64,000 bases of DNA from Camillea tinctor (GCA_022578605.1 MU394102.1:62001-126000), one strand, 5' to 3'. Numbered from the stretch's first letter, positions 1-14,258 are shown. Numbers and translations are program-made. Notes: generated by a model from the letters alone, not told the origin.

Positions 1-41
1 AAGTAAGTACTGATCATCATAGAGTTTGTGAGCATACATAC

Positions 42-1826
42 CTCCCACTCTGATTCGTAGACAAAATCCTCCTCACGCTTCCGGCAACCAAAGAATAGTA
101 GAGTTCGACCAACGTTCTCGCCCGATTTAGCTTGGTGCGCTCGTTCTTGTACGAAGCCACGGAAAGGAGCCACACCGGTGCCGGGACCAATCATAATTAT
201 AGGCTTGGAAGGGTCGGAAGGAAGCTTGAAGTTGGAGTGTCGGACATGCACAGGCACGTGAACGCCATCGTACTTATTTCTCGGGCCGGTAAGCTCATAA
301 GTAAGACCAAAAGGTTCAGGGTTAGGATCGCCGTTTTGCTTCTGCTTAAGAGCGAGCAGGTAGTTGGTGGCCACACCCTTGAAAGGGTCCGCACGACCCG
401 GGATGACCTGGGTCTCGACGACAGCGGTGATAGAGATTTTCTTTGGCTGAACAACAGAAGAAGACGAGATAGAGTAGTACCGAGGTTGCAGCTTAGTCAG
501 ACCTTCAATGAAAGCAGAGAACGGGGCATTAGTCCATTTCTTCCCATCGCTGACTACACTTAGGGTTCTGGCAATGTTGTAATGGTTCTTGCTGATCTTC
601 TCTTGGAAGTAATCCTTATCATTACCGAGCTTAGCCATCTCTGCCTTAACAGTTTCGTCAGGAGCGAATGCAGCCAACGTGCCAAGGAACTGACGGGATA
701 CAGGCGCACAGATCTCAAGATGATAGCGGACAATAGCATCATAAGTCGTGGGTGTGGGGAAGGGCACTTTAGCAGTGGGTTCCAGGGCCTTGACGCTAAT
801 GACGGTATCCTTCTTATCTTCGAGTCCGAGAATGTTCAGGAATTGCTCCACTTCCTGGCCAGGGTTGGTAGGCCAGATTGCAATGTGATCGCCGGTTTGG
901 TAAGAGAGGTTGCCTGATCCACTGATATCCACTTCCAAGTGAAGGCAGTTTCTATCCTTGACGCTGAACAGTTCCTTAGATTCGACAATGGGGGCAATAT
1001 ACGGGTTGTGGGCATTGAACGGTCCCTTGGCAGCTCCCTCGAGATGCATCTTGTTAGGCTCTCCTAGGTATACTTCGGGGGAATCTTTGGTCAGGTTCTC
1101 GCGTTCGACAATACCGAGGATAGGCTCATAGACAGATTCGCGCTCTTCCAAGCCCATCTTGGCAGCCAGAGCAGCCCACATGGGATCTTTCCAAGCCAAG
1201 AAGTCTTCTTCCATAGTACCAGCACCGTCATCACCCTCACCGGCTTCGCCGATTCTATGGGCACCGAGCTTCTCTAGGGCTTTGTTCACGTTGCGGACCA
1301 TCGAGTTGTAGTGCTCGTAAGTGTTGTTACCCAAGCCGAATGCGACGTAATTGAGGTTGCCGAGAGGGGGGTCAGCACTGTTGGAGAAAGACACATCTTC
1401 GCCGGTGATGAACTCGTAGAAGTCGACAGCGTTATCGGTAGGTTCACCCTCGCCGTAAGTGGCCAGGACAAACATGACGACCTTGTCTTCAGGGATGGCA
1501 TCAAGATTCTCGTAGTCGTAATCCTCAAGGTCAGCAACCATAGTCTCGAGACCGAAGCGGCTCTTGCCTTCCTTAGCCAACCTAGAGGCGTAATCCTCAG
1601 CGGTACCAGTCTGCGAGCCATAGAAGATGACGCAGTTCTTGCCAGTTTCTTCCATTTTCTCTATTATGTTCCGTGTCTTGCCCGCCTTGTGTCCATTTGC
1701 ATTGGCAAACGACGCCGCATAGGGGTCCTTGGTAACACCCCATACTTTTCCTTTTGTGAAGTAGGCCGCCGTACCAACGAGGATGACGGCCAGGACAATA
1801 ATGTCCAGCGTGTCGAGTTGAGCCAT
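42..1826 (-). CDS. cpr: NADPH-cytochrome P450 reductase (C-terminus beyond window)
   Basis: This ER-anchored diflavin reductase passes electrons from NADPH through FAD and FMN to microsomal cytochromes P450. The reading frame is open from the ATG at 1826 down to 42, where a GTATGT donor begins an intron that runs off the window. About 595 residues are visible, and the family is usually close to 690, so roughly the last 100 residues are missing. The N-terminus carries a hydrophobic anchor (residues 8-23). The FMN-binding flavodoxin loop YGSQTGT lies near residue 70, the FAD motif RYYSISS near 447, and the NADPH-binding GPGTGVAPFRG near 546. The start is chosen because MAQLDTLD followed by the membrane anchor is typical of fungal CPRs and no in-frame ATG precedes it. 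Identification is firm; only the 3' end is unknown. Confidence 0.96.
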
Positions 1827-4800
1827 ATTGGCAACTCGACGAGATCCCCCGTGCGTATCACTGAAGTCGGACAGTGAAGGTTATCAAGCTCAGTTCGATG
1901 TACAAAATAGCTCAAGCTTATGCGATCGAGGAATGAGGGAGGGGTTTTCGATCAGAGCACGAGGGGGATATATGACTGGCCCGGATGATGAAGGGGGGCA
2001 AACGATATGAACCAGAGGCAACTTCTGCAGAATTCGTAAAGCCACCTGGCCGAAAGCACCAAACAGAATTCGGGGGGTAATGTCACTAGATGTGGCGATT
2101 GCGGTGTAGTATTCAGCTTGAGGAGAGAGTGTGAAGGGGGAAGAAAAAGCGAAGAAATATGACACGGGTCGGGAGGGTACATAAAAGGGAGGAAAGAAAA
2201 AAAAAGAAAAGGAAAAGGACGGAAACCTTGCACCCCTAGCACCTGACTTTGCGAGGGAGGTTGAAGTCGAAGTCGACCGGAGCAAAGGTGCGGGCAATGG
2301 GATTGTGGGAATGGGTTGGAAAGGAATCAGCTGGCAAAAGTAGAATGTGAAATGGTGGCATCAACGAGATTTTGTCCACTGGTTCCATGTAAGTACCGGG
2401 GGGTTTATGGTAACGATTTCATGGTAAGCCCGGCACCGATTCGACCGTGGGCAATGCCAGATGGACCCCGGCTTAAGTCCATACATACCTGTAGTACTAT
2501 GTTGGCCCGCAAGGGTAATGTAAGGTAGGTACCTCTCTGTAGGGGTGGGTATTACTAGGTTACCCAACGTAAACTTTGGCCTAGGCCCACCAAAGACCCG
2601 CTCAAGCAATCCGCCTAGCCCGGCAGCTTGGAAAACGTCCTGGGCAGCCTTGCGAAAGCGACCCCGAGAATGCCCTATGTCAATATGTGATGTGATGTAC
2701 ACATAATAGTAGCAAGTACCGATTTAGGGGACGATAGCATAGTACTGACTTATTAGGTACGGTAAACTTGAATGTAGTGTACAAGTTATGCATGCGTTGA
2801 TAAACCCCGACCCACCAATAATATCGGGCAGAGCCAATTACCAAACAATCCGAAAATCTGACTGGGTCCCAGGGTATCTTCACAAATCATAACGAAATCC
2901 ATCCTTCTTTTCCATCCGCAGTTCAGAGTTCAGCCGCATCGCATAAATGACCCGAGTCTGAACTATATTTTCCCAATTTTGTTCTCATCTTCTAACGCTC
3001 GTAAACCTGAAATTATAAGTATATACTAGATAATTGACAATGCGGTTAGAGTACTTGACGCATCTTCCATATCCTAATTTATAGATCGAATTGTTACAGC
3101 AGACTTTTTTTTTTCAACTCTTTTTTTTTTTGGTGCATGCGTTGGTTTTAGTACTACCTAGTATGGAGCTATAATGGAGATTGTGACAATTGAAAGACCC
3201 CACGTTTTGTTTCGTTTCATTTGGTCTCGTCTCGTACACAAGTCCGTATGTATTATACTCCTTAGAAAGCCAAGCTCCCGAACAGCGTGCTATGTTACCA
3301 TCCCTATATCCGGGTGCTACTATTAAAAGCATCGGCATCCCGCCACTCCGAAAAATATGGAATCGTGAGACAAGCTGCTCCGGATTCTTTGCCTTGTGTC
3401 TCGTTTATCGGAGTATCAATGGTACATAGCACATGGCGTTCTTTCGGCAATTCGTCGTCTGCGGCATCGGCTTTTTTTTTTAATCTTCAATATCGTCAAT
3501 CATCTCATCTCGGACCCCAAACCTTTCCGTGTATAATTTAGAGCCATAGTCCCCCCGCCTTATCATGTAGCGTCTTGCGCCGTGTGTTCCATCATCGATC
3601 ATCACTTTAGTAAGGGGTGATAGGTCTGGTTGGTTACATCACTAACCTAGTAGTAGGTTGTAGGTCCGTAAGTAAGTGGGTGTTTTTTCTCTTTTCTTTT
3701 CTTTTCTTTTTTCTTAGTTTCTAACTTATTCATGCATATGGGTATATCGTGCTCCGATGATCGGATAGCCCGGGTACTAAGTAGGTAGTTCACTACTACT
3801 TATTTAGTTGCCAGGTACTTACCACTTACCTGAGTATAGTATCAGGTCTATACCTAACTGCCGCTTAGTAATCCCCACATTGATAAGACCTATCGGCAGT
3901 ACTTGACATTGTATACTACTTGATGTCTTTTCCACGGTACTCTGTAGAAGTTATACTCTGCCTAAGAACCTAGTAATTAAGGATTTTTCGTTATGTCTTG
4001 GAATTTCGATCGGGTCTAGCTATGAGTACCAGTTGCCTAAATTTAGTCGTATTCTCGTTCTCGGATATTAATATGGAGGGACTCGGGTTTGAATTCTACA
4101 CCCTATTCCTTCACATGCCATCTCATCTCTGCTGACTACATACTAACTACACACCTTACTTCTAGGTGGTGCTTTGATGTAAGGTGTCACGGTCTTGGCC
4201 TTGCTGACATGTCTATTCGCTTGGATCGTATGAGGGACCTCGCTACGGTGTTGGCCCCTATCAAGTTGGAGTTGCCCGCGGCCACCGGGGTTCGGAACAA
4301 TCCCGGGTCCCGAATGTGCTCCCTTTCAATGAATGTGGGTTTAAAAGCCCTCCGGCCTCTCCGTTTATTCGGAAGAGACGCAGGTGGGTTACTGCTCTTC
4401 ATTATTTCAACCTATGGACCAGACAGCTAGGTAACCTGTGAGTCCCACCATGAACACTGTGTATATTGTTACCTGAACGGATTTCTGTTTCTAGGCTCTG
4501 GTAGTGAGAAAGTCTCCGAAGCCATATCGTTGTTGCATTCGATACATGTTTGCTGTATCTGACATGTGGCTTCAACAACATACGACTCGTCCGAAGAGGC
4601 TATGCATCATCGACCACGGTGGCCTCAACATGGGTCTTCTACTAAGACCTAACACATTCCATGGCCACGGATTGCTGACTTGGTTGCATAAGCTCGCGGG
4701 ACTTACTGATGAATTTGTAGGTTTCAATAGACTATACCTATTTCCCTATAAGGCGGTAACTTATAGATATGTATACCTGAAGTGCATTGATAAATCAAAC

Positions 4801-5974
4801 AATTCTTCAGACTGATCAAACACATACCTACTTACCTAAGTATATACCCATCTTTCCTATTTTCCATATACGCTACAACATTGAAACCCATAGTAAATGT
4901 GATCCGGGCGTGCACAGATGCTGACTATATCTAACTAGTGTAGTGCACACTGCCGCATACCTTTGTTTTTTCTCCGTGGACCAAGCCATTGATACCACCT
5001 AAGGTAGTAAAGCAGGTCAGCTTGTCTTACTTATTTACCTGTTTCCTGCTTATCTCGACTATCTATGGGTCAGTAGTAAGTCTCGAGGTCTGTCTACATT
5101 ATCTGTGGCTTTCGGTGTGGCTTTTCTGCAAGCTTATTCTCAAAAGGTAATCCGAGTCCTTTTGTCAACCTTGACCTTGAATAACCCGAAAGAAGGAGAT
5201 TCCTGCTGTATTACAGAGACGATCTTAAACTCGTCTAGGTATGCGTTGGATGTTGGCCCTTGCAGGTAGGAAGTAGGTACTAACGCTGGTACATAGAGGT
5301 AGGTACATAAGATAAACCTTGCTCCCTCCCCCCTGTACCTGCACTATCGAACAGCTAGACGGACTAGTAAGAACAATTGATTGAAACTTTCCTACTGACA
5401 AGACGAGGTTCAATGGAAGGAACAAGGCGCACTACACTATTGAGAAGAGCTCCAGAGTCGCAGTCACCTGCACCTATAACTGCAACTATCGGCGTGCATA
5501 GACCACACCCAAATAGGTTATCCATATCAGGTTTGCGCCTACCTATTGCTACAAAATGTCAAAGCTGTACAAAGTACATGTGCAAACCCCAAGGCACATC
5601 CTTACAGCCCTCACACACTTCTACCCTATTAGATCATCATAGAGCATTGAATAGCAGGGGAGGGGAAAGGAGAAGTTTAGGGAAAGAACGAAAAAAGACA
5701 AGACAAGAGGAAAGAAGAAGGGGAGCGAAAAAAAGAAAAAAAAAAGTGACGAAAAGAAATTCAAATTTTTATTTTATTATCACTTCTTATCGTTTTACCT
5801 AGAATCCATCGCATCACAAGTCAACTTACTTAACTTTTCCCAAACAACGAACAGCTTTACAACCACAACAGAAACAACAACGACATCATTCTTTTTCCTC
5901 CCCTCGGGTGTTGGCTTCAGTTTCGTAAACGCCCACCCCCCGCAAACATCACCCCGGCTCTATACCGACATATC
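1827..5974. other. Intergenic region between CPR and TAO3 (divergent)
   Basis: This is about 4.1 kb of mostly AT-rich DNA between two divergently transcribed genes. The first 400 bases beside CPR are polypyrimidine on the minus strand and are probably its leader. Poly-T runs occur near 3105-3130, 3472 and 3690. The stretch just before TAO3 (5660-5960) is purine- then pyrimidine-rich and is probably TAO3 leader. Apart from the weak spliced ORF at 4209-4562 I see no gene, transposon end or tRNA. Confidence 0.6.
4209..4562 (+). other. Weak candidate small spliced ORF (about 80 aa)
   Basis: Between about 4190 and 4384 the sequence is visibly more GC-rich than its surroundings. An ATG at 4209 opens a frame to 4383. 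A GTGGGT donor there and a polypyrimidine TTTCTAG acceptor ending at 4494 would join in frame to 4495-4562, giving about 80 residues with no family I recognise. The frame extends upstream to an ATG at 4089 without interruption. There is no hydrophobic segment or known motif. It could be a small lineage-specific gene, a decayed fragment, or chance. Confidence 0.15.
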
Positions 5975-8900
5975 ATGGGCACTGCAGTCCAACAATGGGT
6001 GAGTGGTTTCGAATAGAGAGTCCCAGCGCAGCCAGTTATCGCGGCCCCAACCAAGTAGGAAGCAAACAGATACGTACCGGTACCATTTGCTGCTGCAGTA
6101 ATAAAAAAAAAGATAAAAAAGATATCGTGTCGCACGTTCGATTGGTTCAAATTTGATGAGTTCGATCTGTGCGCGCGGCCGTACTTCGATAGATGTATTG
6201 GGATGTATAGGATGGATGGATGGATGGATGGATGGATAAGGATGGGATGGAATGGGATGGATGGCTGCTTACCGCCCTCGCGATTCTGCCCAACCCATCT
6301 GTACCTTACTCTGGGTTCACTGATTGAGCCCCCCCTCCCCTCCACCCTCTCTCTTCCTCTTCCTCGACGACGTGTTTCACAAGAGAGGGGGATGTTTCTT
6401 GCACTCTCGTTCTGTCTGGTCTGGTAAAAACCTGTCGCATGTGCTGATAATCTTTTTATGCTTTTCTTAGCTCCGTCCTCAAAGACGCTGCCAGACCACT
6501 TGCACGATCCGTTGAAGTTTTCCCCTCGATCTACCTCGCGACTCAATACCCACGATGATGATAGTGACGGTTGGGAAAATACCCTGAGGCCCGTAGCCCA
6601 CGACCCCCCTTCCGCGACCCGCATTGCCCACTCCCGCGAATCGTCCCTCGAGAAGCTTCAGTCTGGTGGGCTTGCAGGCATACCGGAATCGCCACTTTCA
6701 CCCCCGTCTTCGTCCACGTCCGGAATCCGCACTGCCGCACCACGACCAGGAATCGGCGGGGTACTTGAGCGTGCAGTGGATCCGAAAGCTGCTGCGGCGT
6801 ATGGGCATCACCGCCAGACCTCAATTGTTCATGGCATACAACATTCTCGGAATGGAAGCCACAGTTCCTCCTCGAGCCCCCTAAGTCCCCAGATAATAGC
6901 TGCAGCTGGAGCTGGCCTGTTAACTGAACGACCCGACTTACATACCATGGCCCGGCTGGACTCAGAGTTGGCCGCCGCCTCGCGCCCGCCGACATCATTA
7001 TCCGGCACTACCATCAACTCTACGACTCACTCGTTGGAGAGGACCCAATCTGGCTCTGAGAATAGTCCTAATGCCATACCCCAGAAAAAAGTTGAGCGCA
7101 TGCACAGCAAAGCTCGGCGCGAGCATGGACACCACCATTCGCACTCGTCTCGTCATAGAGATGAACAGAAGACTGTCGGAGAGTATGCCCTCCACGTTTT
7201 GTTCACATCCGTTAGTCAAGCCCTGCCTCCTATCTGCCTGGTGGAAATGGAAGTGGAAGTGGTTAATCGCTAACATGCCTAAAAAGTTTATTGCTCATGC
7301 TGAAGAGAAGCTCAATGAATGCATAACTGTCCCCTTCGACCCCGAGCCGCCTATAGAACAGATCTGCGGCCCTGGTGCCGATCCCGCCTTTGACCAATTT
7401 ATCACAGCTCTAGGACATATCGCGAGACCAAAGCCCAAGTCGTTGATCGATTCTATTATGCTTTGGAGAAAATACAAAAGCGAAGCTGCCAACGAGGCAC
7501 GAACCCAACTCCAACAACTAAAAATCAATCTCCCCGGGGCAGTACTCACGAGGAGAAATACCGAGCCCCATTCTATTACGGGAAACGGGTCATCGGAGGC
7601 TGGCTCTGTGAACGGACCGGCTTCTTTGGCGGCTAAGCAGGAGTTTGTAGCTCAGGCCGAACGCCGCTCAATTGTTTCGATCTATATCTTATGTCGGGTT
7701 CTTTTAGAAGTCATATCCCAGAGTAATCTCAGCTCCATCACGCCCGAGATGGAGGAGAAACTCGAGGTAATTATTTTTGGTCAGCTCAAGATTGCCGATG
7801 TAGACCAGCTTTATGTATCTCCGCTCAAGCTGGCAAACTGGAATTTGTTTGCTCAACTCCTCGGAGCCATGAGCGAGATCAATTTTGTCAGCGTCACCGA
7901 GCGATTTATAAGCGACCTTGATCGTTCGCTAAAAGACTTGAACGTCCGAAGCCCAGTCGTGCAAAATAGAGACCCAGAGGGCCAGATCGAACTCGTTTTG
8001 GGGGGCATGAAACATCTTCGCATCAATATAGATACAGACGAGAGTTGGAACCAAGCCTGCAGTTTTCTTGCATCGCTAGGCCATCTCTTCGCTCAATCTC
8101 ATGGGCAGAAGGTCAAATCGGCCTTCTGTCAGATTTTGGATACCCTCCTCCTTCCAATTGCTGCTAGGGCTACCAACAGTCATTTGACGTACCCGAAGTG
8201 GGCAGAAGTTCTGAGCAATATCAGTCCACGTTTGGCTTCCATGTTTGTCAAGCCGCGCCATTGGCTAGCAGCATTCCCATTGACTTCCACTATGCTTTGT
8301 GTATCCCCCCCTGAGAGTTCAAGCACCCAATGGCTTCAATTGGTGCGGACGTTGCAGCCTCGGCTAAAGGACCGAGCCGTCAGACCTCTTTGTTTGCAGG
8401 CAGTATCTAGGTTGGTTTGGACTTATTTGTATCGAACCAGCGACACTACTACAGGCGTTACCCGTAAACTCGACGAGGTGATGCAGCTAGTATTACCAGC
8501 TACCAAGCGCACGTTTTCGACGACGGATATCAGTTCAAGCGGCCCTCTCATACAAATTATTAGGATTATTGGATATAAACATCCCGAGTACTGCTGCAAA
8601 AACATCATCTTCCCCTTGATCAATGCTGAACTTATCAATGCAAATAAGGAACTAAAAGTCGAGCAGCTGGAGCCAGAGAGGATGGTTGTTGGCATAAGAG
8701 CATTCCTGGCTATCATGTCGGATCTTGAAAAGGGGGAATCAGGCCGTCCCCCGTTCCCACATCAATATCCGACACCAGCTGCCGAACGCTCGCAACCTGT
8801 CTCGCCAGCATCATCGTCAGCACGCGGTCAGCCCCCTGCAAATCCCTTAGCTTCGGTTGATGATGAAACCTTATCGCGACCTGTTCTATTGGAGGCGTTG

Positions 8901-11900
8901 AGCGATGGCGCGCGGGAATATTATAAGAAATTTTCAGAGATATTAGGCAAGATTACAATCATCTGTGACAATACATTTGGTGGCCAAGCCGTACTTGATG
9001 AGAAATTTAGCAGTCCTATACCAAAGACTCCTATTGCCGATACTTTCAATTTCTCCAGACGCGATGATCACCAAAGTGCTGCTGAACAGAAACAAGCCTT
9101 CTACGAGCTCTTACACGTCGCTGTACAGGCACTCCCCCGCTGTCTGTCTGCTGATATGCCTTTTAACTCGCTCATAAACCTATTGTGTACAGGAACCGCA
9201 CACGTCCAGTGGAATATTGCGCAATCTTCTGCCCAATCTCTTAAGTCTATTGCGAGACAATCACACGCTTATCAAGTAACGATGGGATTCGCTCGATTTA
9301 TTTTTAATTTCGACGACCGCTATTCTACAATGTCGGACGGCGGAATGCTCGGTCCTGGACACATCGAGAATACCCTTCGTCTCTACGTCGAATTGCTGCA
9401 GATCTGGAGGGACGAGATAAGACAGAAGACGAAAGAAGCTGCAGCCGAACCAACTGAGGCCAATGCAACCGATAAGCGAGGAATGAAACTAGATTTATCC
9501 AGTATTTGGGCGGAGGTAGATCATGTGGAGGCCCGTGGCCTATTCTTTTTATGTTCACAATCGAGGAGAGTAAGGTATTTTGCAATTACTGTCCTCCGGC
9601 TCATCACCGAATTCGACACAGCATTGGGGAAGGATCGTGCCCAGGAAAAGGATCACGCGCGGCTTATTGACATATTGGAAAATGATTCGGTCCAGGTAAT
9701 GAGTTTCAAGGACGAATATTTGTCTGTGGCAGAACGAAGCCGACTACAGAGAGGCATGCAAAATAGCAACAACAAAGGTGCCCTAATCGAGCTTTGTGCT
9801 AGCGATGTTTCATACGACACAACACTCTGGTTCAAAATATTCCCGAATTTGATACGCATTGCTTATGACAGATGCCCGTTTACTGTTACTATTGGCCGAG
9901 ACCTGATATGTAACCGGATATTGCAAATGTACACAGCTATCACTATGCTGTCGGAGCCGACCAGAGGTCTCTACTATGGATCTGACCCGAACAGTGCGCG
10001 ATATACCGGAAGAACGCCGACGACACAACCTGAAGTACTAGTCGAGCAGTGGAAGCTGTATCTGACATTTGCTTGTACAACATTGGCCGATTCGGGGGCT
10101 ACGATAAATGGTGCCACGCAGGGGAGTCAGCATTCGCGAAAGGGATCCAAGTCGGCTGATAAAATTGTTTCGGCAAGGATTCTCTTTAAGTACCTCATCC
10201 CGCTGTTGCAAGCTACCTCTGCGTCTGTCCGAGAAGCTGTAGTGCTAGCCATGGGATCGATAAACATCAATATCTACCGAACATTACTTGAAGAACTCCA
10301 ATCACAGGTGTCTTGGTGTAATGATGAGGCTCGGGCCAGACTTCGTCTGCACCATCAGCGAACAGGCAGTGGAACCCGCCATAACCGAAAAATGGACCTG
10401 TTATGGACTGAGCTCACTCATGTGTACAAGCTAACATCCCATTTCCTGAAAGAAGCCGAGATTTACCAAGATGATTGGATCCTCAATAATCTATGTGTTT
10501 ACACCAAAGATCTCAAGCTTTTTTTAATGGACGGAGATGTGCAGTTGGATTGGGAATTTCAGAAACTGCGGCGACACTATTGTGGCTTGATGGAGGAGCT
10601 TTTTGAGGGCATCAACCGTACGAAAGATCCATCACGATGGATGACATTCGAATCCCGAAAATCTTCGTTCGCATTGATGGAAGATTGGTGTGGCTTCTCC
10701 CCAAACCAGCAACAAATCCGTGCAAGGGAGGACACGATGAGACAGTCCTTGATAGACCAGCAGTCAGTAGGTGAACGGCAAACCGTCACCGCCGCTATGG
10801 AAATAGAGAAGAGGAATCTGAGAACCGCAGCCCTAAGTGCAATGGCAGCTCTGTGCGCTGGGCCAGTCAGTATTACAACCGAAAGTGGTTCCGTCCTTCA
10901 GTTTGACATTAGGCGCATGCTAGCTTGGATCGAAGCAATATTCAACTCAGGGAGTGATCGAATCAACGTTATTGGGAGACGGGCTCTGAAGAATTTGATC
11001 ATCTACAACCAGGGATACCCATATCTTCTCGAACACTGTGTAGCGCGGTGTTACCTGACGGATGTGCCTAAAGTCCAAGAAAGCTACTTTTCTGTGATAA
11101 CAGAGGTTTTGTCCGAACATATCGAATACCCAACCCCCTTTTGGAAGATTTTAGGGCTATGCCTCTTTACTCTAGGGAATGACCAGAGTGACATTCGGTC
11201 TAAGTCAGCACGTGTTCTCAGAGCACTAGAGGAGAGAAGGCAGGGTGGCCGTGGCTCTAAGATTCAGGATTTTGATATCAGCATTGCGGACAAGACAAAG
11301 GCTGTTTATAAGCTAGCCCAATTCGAGATCTCGAAACGACTCGCCAAACAACATCCAGAACTCGCTTTCCACATATTCTCCGAGTTTACTTTCTACTTCA
11401 AGAACCTCCAGCCTGGTGAACAAAGGAATGTCGTGGCGGTTGTTCTGCCATGGATACAAACTATTGAGCTCAAGGTAGACCCGAACGGAGGGCCTATAGC
11501 ACAATCCTACGTCCTCTTGGCTAATCTGCTTGAGATTACTATCAAGTCGAGTGCTGCGTTACATAACGAGGTACAGGCATTATGGCAAGCCCTTGCTACT
11601 GGCCCACACCCTGGAAATGTTCGACTCGTGCTTGACTTTATCATATCCCTTTGTCTAGAAAGGAGAGAGCAGAACTTCGTCGAGTATGCTAAACAGATCG
11701 TGGTATTCTTGTCGAGTACATCCAGCACACCTGGTATCAAAGTGGTCGAGTTTCTCTTGATGCAGATTAGCCCAAAGGCCATGGTACCGAATGAGAAAAG
11801 GGATATTGTACCGCCCCCGCCAGATATTAATCAGCTACCTTATTGTGCTGACCTGTCAGAGGCCTTGCCAATCGGTACTAAACAGGCTGGGTTCTCCCTT

Positions 11901-14258
11901 GGACAGTTATCTCTTATCCTCTTGGTCGATCTCATGATATCGCCTGTCCAACTGACAGCGGAAAATAATCTCCCCGTTCTGCTACAGGTGGTCACAGTTC
12001 TATGGGATCATTATACACCCCTCGTGCAAGAGCAAGCTCGCGAGATGCTCGTGCACTTAATACATGAGCTAGTCATATCGAAGATCGATGATGCCACTCC
12101 CATAGAGACGAAGAAATCAATTGAAGACCTGATTGATGCCATTCGCCAACATGATCGTTCTGTTGTCTGGAGCTACGAAGACAACAATGGTAAAGTCGAC
12201 GATCGTGACAACAAGGTTCCACAGAGCATGGAATATCTCACTGCAGAAGTGGTCAGAACTTTTGAACTTACTTTCCCCGGGATCAAAGAGGAATGGAGTC
12301 GTTTATCGTTAACTTGGGCAACATCTTGCCCTGTGAGGCACTTAGCGTGCCGTTCATTTCAGATTTTCCGTTGCATCTTGACATCGGTTGACCAGCTAAT
12401 GCTTGGTGATATGCTTGCGCGACTCTCGAACACAATTGCAGACGAAGATACAGAAATCCAGACATTTTCAATGGAAATCCTGACCACACTAAAGACACTA
12501 ATCGCAAAACTCGAACCAGAGAAACTCCTATCTTTCCCACAATTGTTTTGGACAACCTGTGCTTGTTTGGATTCGATAAACGAGCTTGAGTTTCTTGAAG
12601 CGGTGGAGATGCTCAATGAATACCTTGGGAAGCTCGACTTCCATTCGCCTAGTATTCGAAGGGCTCTTCTTGACGGCCAGCCTTCACGATGGGACGGCCC
12701 TTTTGAAGGCATCCAACCTCTGCTCTACAAGGGGTTGAGATCTTCTGTCTGTCTTCAACCAACCCTCGATATCCTTGACAGATTAGTTCAGTTACCAAGC
12801 GATGCTCTCGTTGGAGATGATAACAGGCTCTTCTTCTCAATTCTGGCGAATTTCCCGCGCTTTTTACAAGCAATGGAGCTTGGTGTAATTGACGAAGCAA
12901 CAATGCAGACAGCAGTGATATTATTTACGGTGGCAGAATCCCAAGGGCTCTCGCCAATTTGCACCGCTTTGGGGTCATTCATTGACCAACGGTATCTCTC
13001 GACCAAAGAGATGATAGAACAACTCTTTGCTACCTTGCGGGAATTTTACCTCCCACAATTAGACTTCAAGATGCTCACAATGCTACTCGGATTTCTAACT
13101 AATAGTATGTCATCAGTTAAAACGATGACAATGCGACTGCTATGTGTTATTATCCCAGAGATAGAGATGCGGAAACCTGAGATCGCTGGACATGGCTCTG
13201 ACCTCATATCCCCCCTTCTTCGGCTTTTACAAACCGAATTCTGCATGGAAGCATTGATAGTATTAGATAAGGTCGTTGCCGTGTCAGGTTCCTCCATGGA
13301 CAAGCACCATCTACGGATGAGCATGACTCGCTCGTCTTCGAAGGCAATTAAGAAAGAATACGAGCGGACTCAGAGTTTGTTTGGTATCCCAGAAGAGTCT
13401 GGGTGGGCCATTCCAGTGCCAGCAAAAAAGACTGATGCCACGCGTGCCAATATCCATGCAGCCTTTTACATGTGTCAAGCAAATGCCGAAGATGGCCAAC
13501 AAGCAGACCCTACACCGACCCCGGAGGTTGAGTTCCATGCTGACGATTACCGCTATGGCTATTTTGAAATGCCTGAGCGGACTGAAACAATGATGTCAGA
13601 TGAAGTTAGAGGTGAAGGTCATATAGGCGATCTAGTTACGAAACTTGACAGCTTGGATGACTTTTTTGACGATATGTCACAAAATTCACCAAGCGAGGGC
13701 CGCTCGTCTCGAACGGTAACAGAGTTCGCACCTGAGAGCTACGAGTCGGGCGCAAGGCTTTACGATGATGTATTGCCCATCCTCCACCAAGCGTCAAGCA
13801 ACACGTCGTTCCAGAATGGGTTCGTAGACCGAATGCCCGCTTCGAGTGGTCACGCAAATACTATGAATCCAGCAGCCTTCAATCCCGGTCCAGTGGGCAG
13901 ACCTGCGCTGCACTCCCGGTCAGTTACCTCGCCTTCTGCGCCCGCATCGTACCAATCCCACCTAGCCGAGTTCACTTCCGATGATGAGCTAGCTGAGGAT
14001 GTGTTCTCCGATGGCGACGACGAACGACCACCGCCAGGCGCGCCAGAGGGGTCGTTCTTCCTCGAGAACATGATCAAGCCCATTGCGCACACAACGCGGA
14101 CACACATGCGTCGGCTCACAGGCGGCAGATCCCGGGACGCGGAAAGGCAGCGTGAGCTCTTCCGCGCCACTCAACAAATCTCACCTCAAGTCCCAAAGGT
14201 GCCAAGTTCGTTCTTGCAGCACAAGCCGAATTCGCCTTCAACTAATGATATGCTATAA
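5975..14258 (+). CDS. tao3: Cell morphogenesis protein TAO3/PAG1 (Furry family)
   Basis: This very large HEAT/armadillo-repeat scaffold works in the RAM/MOR network with Mob2 and the NDR kinase Cbk1/Orb6, controlling polarised growth and septation. Proposed exons are 5975-5998, 6485-7210 and 7287-14258, giving about 2573 residues, typical for filamentous fungi. The N-terminal ~240 residues are low-complexity, Ser/Pro/His-rich. Intron 7211-7286 restores the conserved frame GEYALHVLFTS-FIAHAEEKLNE, and its branch point is GCTAAC. The rest is one long helical-repeat frame ending in an acidic, disordered tail. The first coding exon is only 8 codons. The natural TTAG acceptor at 6470 would shift frame to an early stop, so the AAG at 6484 or a GTGGTT donor a few bases downstream is needed. 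The family call is secure; the 5' structure is less so. Confidence 0.93.
6210..6262. repeat. GGAT microsatellite in TAO3 intron 1
   Basis: About six perfect GGAT copies (6210-6236) are followed by degenerate GGAT/GGGAT units to 6262. The tract lies inside the proposed first intron of TAO3. Confidence 0.9.

Noticed and set aside
1..1826. CPR as a cluster-specific P450 partner
   Set aside because: No cytochrome P450 gene is present in the window. The protein looks like the general housekeeping reductase.
5917..6624. 235-codon minus-strand frame over the TAO3 start
   Set aside because: It spans a TAO3 exon, intron and microsatellite, contains Ile-His-Pro-Ser repeats from GGAT, and has no coding signature.
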